Part shown: positions 27,075-36,165 of the stretch, one piece after another
Layout: each line of letters starts with the position of its first letter
How positions within the stretch are numbered: the first letter of the stretch is position 1
Assembly: GCF_013401515.1 (NCBI RefSeq)
Contig: NZ_CP058529.1
Location: forward strand, 1,612,001-1,676,000
Source of the DNA: Halorarum halophilum
GTDB lineage: Archaea > Halobacteriota > Halobacteria > Halobacteriales > Haloferacaceae
Direction of reading: 5' to 3'
Length of the DNA stretch: 64,000 bases
Notes under the pieces: generated by a model
Told to the model about the DNA's origin: nothing
Seen by the model: the letters and a program-made list of their open reading frames with translations, nothing else
Databases searched by the model: none
Program-made: the position numbers and the translations under genes

Positions 27075-29107
27075 CCTCCGAAGATGCCGAAGGCGATGAG
27101 AAGGGCCGTCAGGCCGAGCGTGATCAGCGCCGCGTAGTTACCCACGATGCCGGTCTGGATGCGGCGGACCCGCGAGCCCGAAAAGAGGCTGACGGAGGAG
27201 ACGGCGTTGACCGAGCCGTCCACCACACCCTGATCGAAGGTGTCCGCCGCGCGCGAGAGCGGGGCGACGACCCGCTCGGCGAGGAACACCTGGTACTCGT
27301 CCTGGTAGTAGTTGTTGTACAGTACGCCCTGCAGGGAGCCGAGCTTCGCGGTGTGCTCCTCGGGCTCCGGGACCGCGTACAGCGAGTACGCGAGGCCGGC
27401 CCCGAGCAGCGCGAGCGCGAGCGACACGACCGCACCGCCGAGCACGGTGACGACCTCGCTCCCCAGGGTACCCGCCGTGTAGTGCGCGTAGTCGTGGGTG
27501 AGGTCCTCGTAGTGGTGGGCCGTCAGGCCCTCGAAGCCGCCGTCGAGCCACTGGTGCAGGAAGTCGATGTGGCCGCCGACGACCGTCTGGACCGGCACCA
27601 TGTTGACGAACCCGACCGTGGCGGCCAGGATGCCGAGCACGACGAGCGGTGCCTTCACGTTCCAGCCGACCGGTTCGGGCGACTCGGCCACCCCGGTCCG
27701 GGGCTCGCCGTGGAATGTGAGCGCCACCATCCGGAACGTGTAGAACGCCGTCACGGGCACCGCGAGCAGGCCCATGGCGTAGCCGACGTACAGCAGCGGC
27801 GCCCCGCCGAGGCCGTGTGCGAGCGCCTCGTAGAGGATCTCGTCCTTCGACCAGAAGCCCGCGAACGGGAAGATGCCCGCGAGCGCGAGCGAGCCGGCGA
27901 GGAACGTGTAGTAGGTGACGGGCATCCTGTCCTTCAGCCCGCCCATGTCCCACATGTTCTCGTTGTGGTGCATCGCGATGATGACCGAGCCGGCGCCGAG
28001 GAACAGCAGCGCCTTGAAGAACGCGTGGGTGAGCAGGTGGAACGTCGCGGCGACGTAGCCGCCCGCGCCGAGCGCGAGCATCATGTAGCCGTACTGTGAG
28101 ATGGTGGAGTACGCGAGAACCTGCTTCAGTTCGCGCTTGACGACGCCCATCGTCGCCGCGAACAGCGCGGTGAACCCGCCGACGAGCGCGATGATCCCGA
28201 GTGCGGTCGGCGAAATCGCGTAGAAGCCGTACATCCGCGCCACGAGGTAGACGCCGGCCGCGACCATCGTCGCCGCGTGGATGAGCGCGGAGACCGGCGT
28301 GGGACCCTCCATCGCGTCGGGGAGCCACGTGTGCAGCGGGAACTGCGCGGACTTGCCAATGACGCCGCCGAGCACGAGCAGGCCGACGACCGTGAACCAC
28401 GCCTGCGGCGCGAGTCCGAGGAACGTGTTCACGGACGCGCCGCCGTCGAGGGCGGCCGCGGCAAGCGCGGGGAACGACTCCTCGCCCGCGAACTGCGCGG
28501 TGCCGAAGGTCGCGAAGACGGCGACGACGCCGACGAGGAAGAAGTAGTCCCCGAAGCGGGTGACGAGGAACGCCTTCTTCGCGGCCGACGGCGGGCCGAG
28601 TTCGCGGAAGTTGAAGCCGATGAGGAGGTACGAGCAGAGGCCGACCAGCTCGAAGAACATGAACGCCATCAGCAGGTTGTCGGCGACGACGAACCCGAGC
28701 ATCGAGGCGGTGAACAGACCGAGCCCGGCGTAGTAGCGCGGGAGGCCGGTTTCGCCCTCGTCGTTCATGTAGCCGAGCGAGAAGACGTGGACCAGGAGCG
28801 CGACCAGCGAGACGATGACGAGCATCATCGACGACAGTGGGTCGAGCAACAGTCCGAACGTGAGTTCGAGGTCGCCCGCCGCGGCCCACGTGTAGATCGT
28901 CTCGTCGTACACGGAGCCGTTGCTGACGGTGAGGAACACCCAGAGCGAGAGGATCAGCGAGCCAGCGGTCGCTGCGATGCCGGCGAGCGCGCCGCCCTTC
29001 GGGAGCACGCCCCGCTCCTCCCCGTACATCGCGCCCCCGAGCGCGATGAGGAACGACAGGAACGGCAGCAGGACGATGGCCGGCGCGTAGTCGAATGCAC
29101 CCGCCAT
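27062..29107 (-). CDS. nuoL: NADH dehydrogenase-like complex subunit L
   Basis: 681 aa. The antiporter core has SAQFPLHTWLPDAMEGPTPVSALIHAATMVAAG. The C-terminal extension includes the long lateral helix that couples the membrane arm, ending in a final membrane helix. Length is normal for NuoL. It is separated from nuoK by one base. Confidence 0.96.
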   Translation of the reverse strand: MAGAFDYAPAIVLLPFLSFLIALGGAMYGEERGVLPKGGALAGIAATAGSLILSLWVFLTVSNGSVYDETIYTWAAAGDLELTFGLLLDPLSSMMLVIVSLVALLVHVFSLGYMNDEGETGLPRYYAGLGLFTASMLGFVVADNLLMAFMFFELVGLCSYLLIGFNFRELGPPSAAKKAFLVTRFGDYFFLVGVVAVFATFGTAQFAGEESFPALAAAALDGGASVNTFLGLAPQAWFTVVGLLVLGGVIGKSAQFPLHTWLPDAMEGPTPVSALIHAATMVAAGVYLVARMYGFYAISPTALGIIALVGGFTALFAATMGVVKRELKQVLAYSTISQYGYMMLALGAGGYVAATFHLLTHAFFKALLFLGAGSVIIAMHHNENMWDMGGLKDRMPVTYYTFLAGSLALAGIFPFAGFWSKDEILYEALAHGLGGAPLLYVGYAMGLLAVPVTAFYTFRMVALTFHGEPRTGVAESPEPVGWNVKAPLVVLGILAATVGFVNMVPVQTVVGGHIDFLHQWLDGGFEGLTAHHYEDLTHDYAHYTAGTLGSEVVTVLGGAVVSLALALLGAGLAYSLYAVPEPEEHTAKLGSLQGVLYNNYYQDEYQVFLAERVVAPLSRAADTFDQGVVDGSVNAVSSVSLFSGSRVRRIQTGIVGNYAALITLGLTALLIAFGIFGGWLL

Positions 29108-29108
29108 C

Positions 29109-29411
29109 TTACCACCTCATCGTCGTCGCGTCGGTGACGTCGACGCCGCCGAAGTTCCGGTACAGCACCAGGATGATTCCGAGCCCGACCGCGACCTCCG
29201 CCGCGGCGAGCGCCATCGTGAACAGTCCGAACGTCTGGCCCGTCACGTTCCCCCAGTACTGGGAGAACGCCACGAGGTTGATGTTGGCAGCGTTGAGCAT
29301 GAGTTCCACGGACATCAGGAACATCAGCGCGTTCCGCCGCGTGAGCAGCCCGAACACGCCGATACAGAAGATCGCCGCCGCGAGCACCAGGTAGTACTGC
29401 GGGGGAACCAT
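29109..29411 (-). CDS. nuoK: NADH dehydrogenase-like complex subunit K
   Basis: 100 aa. Three membrane helices with the conserved Glu residues (IGVFGLLTRRNALMFLMSVELMLNA). The start overlaps the stop of nuoJ2 by one base. Part of the proton channel next to subunits J and N. Confidence 0.95.
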   Translation of the reverse strand: MVPPQYYLVLAAAIFCIGVFGLLTRRNALMFLMSVELMLNAANINLVAFSQYWGNVTGQTFGLFTMALAAAEVAVGLGIILVLYRNFGGVDVTDATTMRW

Positions 29412-29785
29412 CAGTCGTCCCCTCCGTTCCGACGTCCGTCGGTGCCGCCGTCGGTGCGGAGCGGTTCGAGGACGCCCTCCTCGCCGCGCTTGGCGAGGAA
29501 GATGGCGCCGTCGATGGCGATGTCCAGCGCGACGGCGATCACGAGGAACGCGACGAGGAAGCCCTCGGCGTTGACGTCCCCCTGGCCGATGTTGAACATC
29601 GCGTAGCCGATGCTCGCGGTGATCGAGGCCCCCTCGGGGAAGCCACGCGCCTCCGCGAGCGGGAACGACGACGTGAGGAAGACGAGTGCCATCACGGCGA
29701 ACAGCGCCACCGCCGCGAGGCCGGGGACGAGGTGCGAGCCGAGCTTCAGCTCGGGTTTCGTCCCGCGCGTGCCGTCCGAACTCAC
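29411..29785 (-). CDS. nuoJ2: NADH dehydrogenase-like complex subunit J, C-terminal half (J2)
   Basis: 124 aa from GTG 29785, which overlaps the nuoJ1 stop in a GTGA tetranucleotide. Two or three helices: VPGLAAVALFAVMALVFL and INGQ-like IGYAMFNIGQGDVNAEGFLVAFLVIAVALDIAIDGAIFL. Most bacteria have one nuoJ gene; haloarchaea have two, of which this is the second. An upstream in-frame extension in the same frame is antisense-like noise. Confidence 0.88.
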   Translation of the reverse strand: MSSDGTRGTKPELKLGSHLVPGLAAVALFAVMALVFLTSSFPLAEARGFPEGASITASIGYAMFNIGQGDVNAEGFLVAFLVIAVALDIAIDGAIFLAKRGEEGVLEPLRTDGGTDGRRNGGDD

Positions 29786-30057
29786 GTGCGCGTCACCCCC
29801 ATGTCCGTCTGCATCTCGTGTCGCACGAGCATCACGGCGAACGTGATGAGGACGAGCACCCCGCCGACGTAGACGAGGATCTGCATGGCGGCCAGGAACT
29901 CCGCCTGCAGCATCACGTAGTGCACCGCGACGCTCAACAGGGCGACCCCCAGCAGGAGTGCGGAGTGCCACACGTCCTCCACGAGGACGACGCCCAGGCT
30001 GGCCCCCACCGTGACGAGGGCGAACAGCGCGAACGCGATAGTCTCTGCTACAACCAT
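29782..30057 (-). CDS. nuoJ1: NADH dehydrogenase-like complex subunit J, N-terminal half (J1)
   Basis: 91 aa from ATG 30057. Three helices: AFALFALVTVGASLGVVLV, HSALLLGVALLSVAVHYVML and MQILVYVGGVLVLITFAVML, the last being the pi-bulge helix of NuoJ (AAMQILVYVGGVLVL). It corresponds to the first half of bacterial NuoJ. The gene begins 518 bp after nuoI, the only real gap in the operon. Confidence 0.9.
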   Translation of the reverse strand: MVVAETIAFALFALVTVGASLGVVLVEDVWHSALLLGVALLSVAVHYVMLQAEFLAAMQILVYVGGVLVLITFAVMLVRHEMQTDMGVTRT

Positions 30058-30575
30058 TACGCGACACTCCCGTCGGAGGGCGTTTGAAGGTTTCGAGAAC
30101 GTTCCGCGCGTATGCGTGTGTGTGCGGGGATTACCGGTGGTACGTTGAGTGTTATTTCGGTCGGTCGAGCGCAGTTCGCGGGTCGAGTTCCGGTCGGTGC
30201 GAACGTCGGGAGCCGGTCTTACGGGACGGATACCGGAAGGTAGCGTGAGCGGGTTTCGACTCCCAACGGTGGTGAGAGCCACTCCCGACGCGATGGAAGC
30301 AACACGTACCTCGACGCACGCTCGCCGAACTCGCCCCCGCTCCATTCGGTCGCTCACGTGAACCCCACGAGGGGGCTCGTGCCACACACTCCCACCACGA
30401 CCGGGAGGCTGTCGGTCTCTGACTAACCACGCTCGCCCGTCGTCCGTCAAGGTGGAACTGAGACAGGGTCACCGCTGGCCTTCGAATTCACTACGATAGT
30501 CGAAGCGAGAGAACACCGAGCAGCGAGCCGACGGCGGAAGAACGGGAGAACCGAAACGCCGAGCGGAGCGAGGGA
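30058..30575. other. 518-bp non-coding gap inside the nuo operon
   Basis: This gap separates nuoI from nuoJ1; every other nuo junction is between 13 bp of overlap and 2 bp of spacing. ORFs of 70-106 codons exist on both strands, but their composition is Arg/Ser-rich with no recognisable domain. I found no tRNA-like cloverleaf. A minus-strand A/T-rich patch near 30148-30153 could provide an internal promoter for J1-N. Confidence 0.5.
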
Positions 30576-31037
30576 CTACTGGTAGTCCAGTTCGCCCTCG
30601 CCCTCGCCGATCCAGGCGCCGCGGTCCGGTTCGCGCGAGGCGAGCGGGTCGATGCCCTTGTACCAGGGGACGTTCTTCAGCTGCTCTTTGTTGTAGACGA
30701 ACTCGTCTTTCGTGTCGGCGGTGAACTCGAAGTTCTGCGTCAGCAGAATCGCGTCCACCGGACACACCTCCTCGCACAGCCGGCAGTAGATGCACTGGCC
30801 GATGTGGAGGTTGTACTGCTCGCCGTTCCGCTGTTCGTCCATCACGATCTGGATCGTGTCGTTCGGACAGACGTTCTCGCACTGGCGGCACCAGATGCAC
30901 CGCTCCTGCGAGAACTTGTGCACCCCGCGGAACCGGGGGCTCACTTCGGGCGCGACGTCCGGGTACTCCACCGTGAACGTCGTGCCGTCCAGTGCGTGCT
31001 TCATCGTCGTCGCCATTCCTTTGAGGAGTCCGATCAT
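30576..31037 (-). CDS. nuoI: NADH dehydrogenase-like complex subunit I (8Fe ferredoxin type)
   Basis: 153 aa from ATG 31037 (MIGLLKGMATTM). Two 4Fe-4S cluster motifs are complete: CIWCRQCENVCP (about residues 47-58) and CIYCRLCEEVCP (about 82-93). They carry electrons between the peripheral arm and NuoB. It follows nuoH after two bases. Without NuoEFG, the electron donor is probably ferredoxin, F420H2 or another carrier rather than NADH directly; this is inference. Confidence 0.96.
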   Translation of the reverse strand: MIGLLKGMATTMKHALDGTTFTVEYPDVAPEVSPRFRGVHKFSQERCIWCRQCENVCPNDTIQIVMDEQRNGEQYNLHIGQCIYCRLCEEVCPVDAILLTQNFEFTADTKDEFVYNKEQLKNVPWYKGIDPLASREPDRGAWIGEGEGELDYQ

Positions 31038-31039
31038 GG

Positions 31040-32107
31040 TTACGCGAGCACCCCCACGAGCACCGCCGTGAGGACGAGGTTTGCGAAGGCCAGCACGAGC
31101 ATGCCCTTCCAGCCGATCTCGATGAACTGGTCCACGCGAAGCCGCGGGATCGCCGAGCGCGCCCACTGCGTGAACAGGAAGAACGCCCAGATCTTCATCG
31201 TGAACCAGACGATACCGAGCGCCGCGGGGCCGGGCCCCGCCGCGCCGCCGAGGAACAGCACCGCCGTCAGCGCGCCGCCGAGGAATATGTGGATGAACTC
31301 GCCGAGGTAGATGAGCACGAAGTACACCGAACTGTACTCCGTCTGGTACCCCGCCACGATCTCGGTCGGCGCCTCGGGCACGTCGAACGGGTTGCGCCCG
31401 ACCTCCGCTAGGTTCGCCGCGACGAACAGCACGAACGCGAACGGGTTCACGAACGCGAACCACTGCGGGATGGTGACCCCGCCGAGCGTGATGAACGCCT
31501 CGCCCTGCTGGGCGACGATCTCGCTGGTCTGGAGCGTCCCGGTGAACACGACGATCGAGAGGGCGGTGACGATGAGCGGGATCTCGTAGGCGATGTTCGA
31601 GGCCACCGCGCGGAGTCCGCCCAGCAGCGAGTACTTATTGTTCGACGCGTAGCCCATCATCATCAGCCCCAGCGAGGCGATCGAGGAGGCGGCGAACGCG
31701 AACGCGAGCCCCGTCTCCGGGTCCGCGAGCTGGATGCCGCTCCCCATCGGGATCACCGCGAACCCGAGCAGCGCCGAGAACGGGATGAGCAGCGGGCCGA
31801 GGTCGTACGCCGGCCGGTCGGCGCCGTCCGGGATGATGAGCTCCTTCGAGAGCAGGCGGACCGCGTCGGCGACGATGACGAACAGCCCGAACGGGCCGAT
31901 GCGGTTCACCGCGATTCGGTCCGTGAACGCCGCCGTGATCTTCCGCTTCGCCCACGGCCCGGCGACGGCCGTGTTGATGAGCAGGAAGTTGGCGATGAGG
32001 AACGCGCCGATCAGCGCGCCGACGATGTCCGCCGCGAGCCCGCCGAACGGGAGCAGTCCCGCGATGGTCTCGGGCAGCATCTGCTGGAGCGTGACGACGG
32101 CGACCAT
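31040..32107 (-). CDS. nuoH: NADH dehydrogenase-like complex subunit H
   Basis: 355 aa. Eight membrane helices with the quinone-site loops: RIGPFGLFVIVADAVRLLSKE and the acidic loop GRNPFDVPEAPTEIVAGYQTEYSSVYFVLIYLGEF. It anchors the peripheral arm and forms the quinone chamber, in haloarchaea for menaquinone. The start overlaps the nuoCD stop by one base. Confidence 0.96.
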   Translation of the reverse strand: MVAVVTLQQMLPETIAGLLPFGGLAADIVGALIGAFLIANFLLINTAVAGPWAKRKITAAFTDRIAVNRIGPFGLFVIVADAVRLLSKELIIPDGADRPAYDLGPLLIPFSALLGFAVIPMGSGIQLADPETGLAFAFAASSIASLGLMMMGYASNNKYSLLGGLRAVASNIAYEIPLIVTALSIVVFTGTLQTSEIVAQQGEAFITLGGVTIPQWFAFVNPFAFVLFVAANLAEVGRNPFDVPEAPTEIVAGYQTEYSSVYFVLIYLGEFIHIFLGGALTAVLFLGGAAGPGPAALGIVWFTMKIWAFFLFTQWARSAIPRLRVDQFIEIGWKGMLVLAFANLVLTAVLVGVLA

Positions 32108-33786
32108 TACCGGTCCACCTCGCCGAGCACGATGTCGAGACTACCCAGCGCCGCAACGAGGTCGGGCACGTATTCGCCCTGGGACATCTCCGGTAGCGTC
32201 TGCAGGTTCGAGAAGCACGGCGAGCGGATCTTGAACCGCGCCGGCTTGTCCGTCCCGTCCGCGCGGATGTAGATGCCGAGTTCGCCCTTCGCGCCCTCAA
32301 CCGCGCGGTACACTTCCGTATCGTCCTCCGGTTTCAGCGTCCGGGGGACGTTCGCCTGGATCTCGCGGTCGTCCTCGGGCCAGTCCTCGAGCAGGTCGAC
32401 GCACTGCTCGATGATCTTCGCCGACTCCTCGACCTCGCGCATGCGCACGAGCAGGCGGCTGAAGTTGTCGCAGCCGTCCTCCGTGATGACGTTCCAGTCG
32501 AGTTCATCGTAGTAGCCGTACGGGTCGTCCCGGCGCAGGTCGTAGTCGATGCCGGAGCCCCGGGCGACCGGCCCGGTCGCGCCGTAGTCCTTCGCGACTT
32601 CCGGCGGGAGGACGCCCGTGCCGACCGTCCGCATCTGGAGGATCTCGTTCGAGGTGATGAGGTCGTGGTACTCCTGGAGCGCCTCGGGGAGCTCCTCGAG
32701 GAAGTCGCGGACCTTCTCGAAGAACTCCTCGCGCGGCTCCGGGATGTCCCAGACGACGCCGCCGAGCCGGAAGTAGTTGAACATCAGCCGCTGGCCCGTC
32801 AGGTCCTCCAGCAGGTTCTGGGTCTTCTCGCGGTCCCGGATGGCGTACATGAAGATGGCCGTGAAGTCGCCGTACACGTCCAGCGCGAACGTCCCCACCG
32901 CGAGCAGGTGGCTCGCGATGCGACACAGTTCCGCGCCCAGCGTCCGGATGACCTGCGCGTACTCGGGTACCTCGATGTCGGCGAGGTCCTCGGCGACTCG
33001 AGCGTACGCCCACTCGTTCAGCATGCCGGCCGAGATGTAGTCCCATCGGTCGGGGTACGGCATGATCTGGTGGCGGTACGTGCCGTTCTGGCACATCTGC
33101 TCCTCGCAGCGGTGGAGGTAGCCGATGTCCGAGTCCACGTCGGCGACCTGCTCGCCGTCGAGCGTCGTCTTCAGGTGGAGCACGCCGTGGGTCGCCGGGT
33201 GGTGCGGCCCGATGTTCAGGAACATCGTGTCCGCGTCCGGGTCGTCCTCCTCGCGGGTGTCCCCGGCGAGGGGGTTCGCGTGCTCGCGGAGGGAGACGAC
33301 CTGCGGCCGCTCCTGGTCGTAGTTCAGCGCGAGCGGGTGACCTTGCCAGGTCTCGGGAAGCAGGATGCGCCGGAGGTCGGGGTGTCCCTCGTACTCGATG
33401 CCGACGAGGTCGTACGCCTCCCGCTCGTGCCAGTCGGCCGTTCGGAACACGGGTTCGCCGGATTGGCTCACCGGGTTCTCGCGGTCGGTCGGGACGACGA
33501 CGCTGACCTCCTGGGTCGGATCGTCGAACTTCTTCAGGTGGTAGATCGACTCGTAGCGGTCCTCGTACTCCTGGGCCGTGACACAGGAGAGGTGGTCGAA
33601 GCCGGCCTCCGTCTTCAGCGTCGAGAGGACGTCCTGGACCGCGTCGGGGCGGACGACGTAGCCCGGCGCGTTGAGGTGCTCCTCGCGGGCCAGCACGTGC
33701 TCGCCGAGCAGGTCGGCCAGGTCGTCGGCGGACAGTTCCGCGGGCGTCGCGTCGACGCCGTGCGGATCGGGGTTTTCGAGACTCAT
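32107..33786 (-). CDS. nuoCD: NADH dehydrogenase-like complex fused subunits C and D
   Basis: 559 aa. Residues about 1-165 are the NuoC domain (DLVGIEYEGHPDLRRILLPETWQGHPL). After a linker, about 185-559 is NuoD, with GPHHPATHGVLHLKTTLDGE near its start and the quinone-site His in that motif. The fusion is known in several bacteria and in haloarchaea. Peripheral arm, quinone reduction. Confidence 0.95.
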   Translation of the reverse strand: MSLENPDPHGVDATPAELSADDLADLLGEHVLAREEHLNAPGYVVRPDAVQDVLSTLKTEAGFDHLSCVTAQEYEDRYESIYHLKKFDDPTQEVSVVVPTDRENPVSQSGEPVFRTADWHEREAYDLVGIEYEGHPDLRRILLPETWQGHPLALNYDQERPQVVSLREHANPLAGDTREEDDPDADTMFLNIGPHHPATHGVLHLKTTLDGEQVADVDSDIGYLHRCEEQMCQNGTYRHQIMPYPDRWDYISAGMLNEWAYARVAEDLADIEVPEYAQVIRTLGAELCRIASHLLAVGTFALDVYGDFTAIFMYAIRDREKTQNLLEDLTGQRLMFNYFRLGGVVWDIPEPREEFFEKVRDFLEELPEALQEYHDLITSNEILQMRTVGTGVLPPEVAKDYGATGPVARGSGIDYDLRRDDPYGYYDELDWNVITEDGCDNFSRLLVRMREVEESAKIIEQCVDLLEDWPEDDREIQANVPRTLKPEDDTEVYRAVEGAKGELGIYIRADGTDKPARFKIRSPCFSNLQTLPEMSQGEYVPDLVAALGSLDIVLGEVDR

Positions 33787-34487
33787 TAGGGTGAATCAGC
33801 CCAGTTGTACCGCATGACGAGGTCCTCCTCGTCGATCTGTTCCGCGAGCTGGTCGATGACCTCGTCGCGGTCGAGGTCGCCGAACTGCTCCAGCTCGTAG
33901 GGCTTCACCGTCACCGGGGAGGACTCGCCGTTGGCGATGCGCTCCTGGAGCTTCGCGACGCCGTACACCAGCGCCTCGGGGCGGGGCGGGCAGCCGGGGA
34001 CGTGGATGTCCACCGGGATGACCTCCTCGGCGCCCTTGATGACGTTGTACCCCTCCTGGAACGGGCCGCCGGAGATGGTACACGAGCCCATGCCGACGAC
34101 GAACTTCGGCTCGGGCATCTGGTCGTACACGCGCTTCATCCGCGGGGCGAACTTCGAGACGATGGTGCCCGGCACGATGATGACGTCCGCCTGGCGCGGC
34201 GACGCGCGGGGGACGCCGGAGCCGAAGCGGTCGAGGTCGTGTTTGACCCCGTAGGTGTGCATCATCTCGATGCTGCAGCAGGCGATGCCGAACTGCAGCA
34301 TGAACATCGAGGAGCCCCGCACCCAGTTCATGAACTTGTCGAACTTGGTGAGGATGAACGGGGAGGAACCGAACGCCTCCCGGAGCTTCGAGTTGAAGCG
34401 GTCGTCCTGCCCGGCGAGCCGGGCGTCGCGGGTCTCGGTCAGTACCTCCGAGTCGTCCGTGATGAACGGTCTGTTGTCGCTACTCAT
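33786..34487 (-). CDS. nuoB: NADH dehydrogenase-like complex subunit B (N2 cluster)
   Basis: 233 aa. The N2 4Fe-4S ligands are visible: the adjacent pair in IACCSIEMM, one in VGMGSCTISGGPF and one in PGCPPRPEAL. The N-terminal 50 residues are longer than usual and hydrophilic. Its start overlaps nuoA by 4 bp. It passes electrons to quinone. Confidence 0.96.
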   Translation of the reverse strand: MSSDNRPFITDDSEVLTETRDARLAGQDDRFNSKLREAFGSSPFILTKFDKFMNWVRGSSMFMLQFGIACCSIEMMHTYGVKHDLDRFGSGVPRASPRQADVIIVPGTIVSKFAPRMKRVYDQMPEPKFVVGMGSCTISGGPFQEGYNVIKGAEEVIPVDIHVPGCPPRPEALVYGVAKLQERIANGESSPVTVKPYELEQFGDLDRDEVIDQLAEQIDEEDLVMRYNWADSP

Positions 34488-34900
34488 GATTGACGCTCCG
34501 TCTTTCGCCGCGTCGCCCGCGGGCTACTCGTCCAGTTGACGGCTCCCTGCCGCCACGCCCACACGAGGCCGACGAGAAGGACACCGATGAACACCAGCAT
34601 CGGGAGGAGCAGGTCCGTCAGCGGGACGCCTGCCTCCAGTGCCGGGCTGTAGATGACCGCCCACGGGAACACGAGGACGGTCTCGATGTCGAAGACGACG
34701 AACAGCAACGCGACCATGTAGTACTGGACGTTAAACTGGATGCCGATCGCCGACTCGGTGGGGATCTCGCCGGACTCGTAGGTGGCGCTCTTCCCCTGTT
34801 CCGGCACGCTCGGCCGAAGTATCGCGGACGCGGCCATCATCCCCAGCGGGATTCCCACGCCCATCAACGCCAACGCGCCGATAGCTATCCATGGATTCAT
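34484..34900 (-). CDS. nuoA: NADH dehydrogenase-like complex subunit A
   Basis: 138 aa. Three membrane helices and the conserved KSATYESGEIPTESAIGIQFNVQYYMVALLFVVFDIETVLVFPWA. First gene of the operon. A Shine-Dalgarno AGGAG (34909-34913 on the minus strand) precedes the ATG, unlike most genes here. Confidence 0.96.
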   Translation of the reverse strand: MNPWIAIGALALMGVGIPLGMMAASAILRPSVPEQGKSATYESGEIPTESAIGIQFNVQYYMVALLFVVFDIETVLVFPWAVIYSPALEAGVPLTDLLLPMLVFIGVLLVGLVWAWRQGAVNWTSSPRATRRKTERQS

Positions 34901-34938
34901 TCGGGGTTCTCCTATCGTTCGTGGCTAGGAAACGCCCG

Positions 34939-34948
34939 TACATAAGCG
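34939..34948 (-). promoter_or_regulatory. Promoter of the nuo operon
   Basis: CGCTTATGTA on the minus strand, about 44 nt before the nuoA ATG. That leaves a leader of roughly 20 nt containing the AGGAG ribosome-binding site at 34909-34913. Confidence 0.55.
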
Positions 34949-35019
34949 TTCATTTACGAGTTCCCGGCCGGCCGCCGTCGCTCCTCCGGGAAGAGCCAGT
35001 CTCCGCACACCTGTCGGCC

Positions 35020-35520
35020 TCACGGGACGAGTTCGAACCGGACTGCGATCGCCGGTTCGTCGAGACCCCAGTAGACGAACCGGTACGCTCCGGTGGACAG
35101 GTCGCCGCACATCACGTGATCGCGAGAGAATCCGTCGGCCGTGGCGGGGAACGTCCACGAGAACCCTTCGTCCGGTTCGTGGGTCGTGACGATACTGGAG
35201 TTGCCAGTCGCGTCCGTAAACAGGAGATCACGATACCCTGAATCGGTTAACTGCTGGAACGCGTACGCGTACTTAGACCCCGCTTTTCGCTCTTCAGCGG
35301 TCACGTTGACGAGGCGAAACTCGACGTGTCCGCCCATCTGGACACGCTCGGTCTCCACCAGTAGCTCGAACCCGTGGCTCACGTCGTACGTGACCCTGGA
35401 GAACTCGTCAGAGAGGGGGATGTTTGCCTCGCAGTCGATGGTCCGTCCGACCGAGAGACAACCGGTTCCCAGAGTCGAACCGGCGAGCATCGTTTTCACG
35501 AGGGCGCGTCGAGTAGCCAT
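35020..35520 (-). CDS. Secreted lipoprotein of unknown function
   Basis: 166 aa. MATRRALVKTMLAGSTLGTGC has a twin-arginine pair and a lipobox (GTGC), so it is likely Tat-exported and lipid-anchored. The remaining domain is beta-rich with VETERVQMGGHVEFRLVNV and YRFVYWGLDEPAIAVRFEL; it resembles a small Ig/cupredoxin-like fold but lacks obvious copper ligands. A minus-strand GTAAAAAAGT box lies about 30 nt upstream of the start. Confidence 0.75.
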   Translation of the reverse strand: MATRRALVKTMLAGSTLGTGCLSVGRTIDCEANIPLSDEFSRVTYDVSHGFELLVETERVQMGGHVEFRLVNVTAEERKAGSKYAYAFQQLTDSGYRDLLFTDATGNSSIVTTHEPDEGFSWTFPATADGFSRDHVMCGDLSTGAYRFVYWGLDEPAIAVRFELVP

Positions 35521-35550
35521 TTCGGGGGGTTAGCGCGGGTGGGGACTTTT

Positions 35551-36165
35551 TTACTCCCGCGACTCGCGGAACCCCTCGACGCCCAGATCGTGGAGGTCCC
35601 GCGAGACCGAAGCCACGTCGGCCACCAGCCCGTCGTGGTACGCGACCAGCGCGTCGCGAAGCTCCTCGTGCTCCCGTGCGAGGATCTGGCCGGCCGAGAG
35701 CCCGGCGTTGAACGACTTGCCGGCGTCGACGGCGACGATGGGCGCGCCGGTCGGCATCCCGATGACGGAGTCGACGGACTTCTCCTGGACGGGTACGCCG
35801 ACCACCGGAATCGGGTAGGCGATGCTCGCGGTCATGTTCGGCAGGTCGGCCGACTTCCCGCCGGCACCCGCAATGATGACGTCGATTCCGCGGTCCGCCG
35901 CGGTCTCGCCGTACGCGTACATCAGTTCGGGAGTTCGGTGGGCCGAGACGACGTACGCCTCGTAGGTGAACCGCTCGTCGGGCGGGTCGCCGAAGTCGGT
36001 CTGCTCGGCGAACCCGAGTTCGTCGAGGGCGTCGAACGCCCCCTGCATCGTGTCGAGGTCGGAGTCGGAGCCCATGATGACCCCGACGTCCGGCGTCGTC
36101 TCCGGGTCGGCGTCGGCCGACGCCTCGGATTCCAACCGGTCGATGAGGTCCTGGACGGCCATCAT
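35551..36165 (-). CDS. purE: N5-carboxyaminoimidazole ribonucleotide mutase PurE
   Basis: 204 aa. The class I PurE signature is complete: VGVIMGSDSDLDTM, VVSAHRTPELMYAY, IIAGAGGKSADLPNM and GVPVQEKSVDSVIGMPTGAPI. It converts N5-CAIR to CAIR in purine synthesis. The start overlaps the purK stop in an ATGA tetranucleotide, giving a purK-purE operon. About 25 extra N-terminal residues are acidic, and about 30 C-terminal residues are specific to this group. Confidence 0.95.
   Translation of the reverse strand: MMAVQDLIDRLESEASADADPETTPDVGVIMGSDSDLDTMQGAFDALDELGFAEQTDFGDPPDERFTYEAYVVSAHRTPELMYAYGETAADRGIDVIIAGAGGKSADLPNMTASIAYPIPVVGVPVQEKSVDSVIGMPTGAPIVAVDAGKSFNAGLSAGQILAREHEELRDALVAYHDGLVADVASVSRDLHDLGVEGFRESRE

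Noticed and set aside
30240-30290. Possible tRNA T-arm (GGGTTTCGACTCCC) in the nuo gap
   Set aside because: No matching acceptor, D or anticodon stems could be drawn around it.
30149-30472. Possible small genes in the nuo gap (70 codons plus strand, 106 codons minus strand)
   Set aside because: They are Arg/Ser-rich with no domain, no coherent start signal and no translational coupling to nuo genes.
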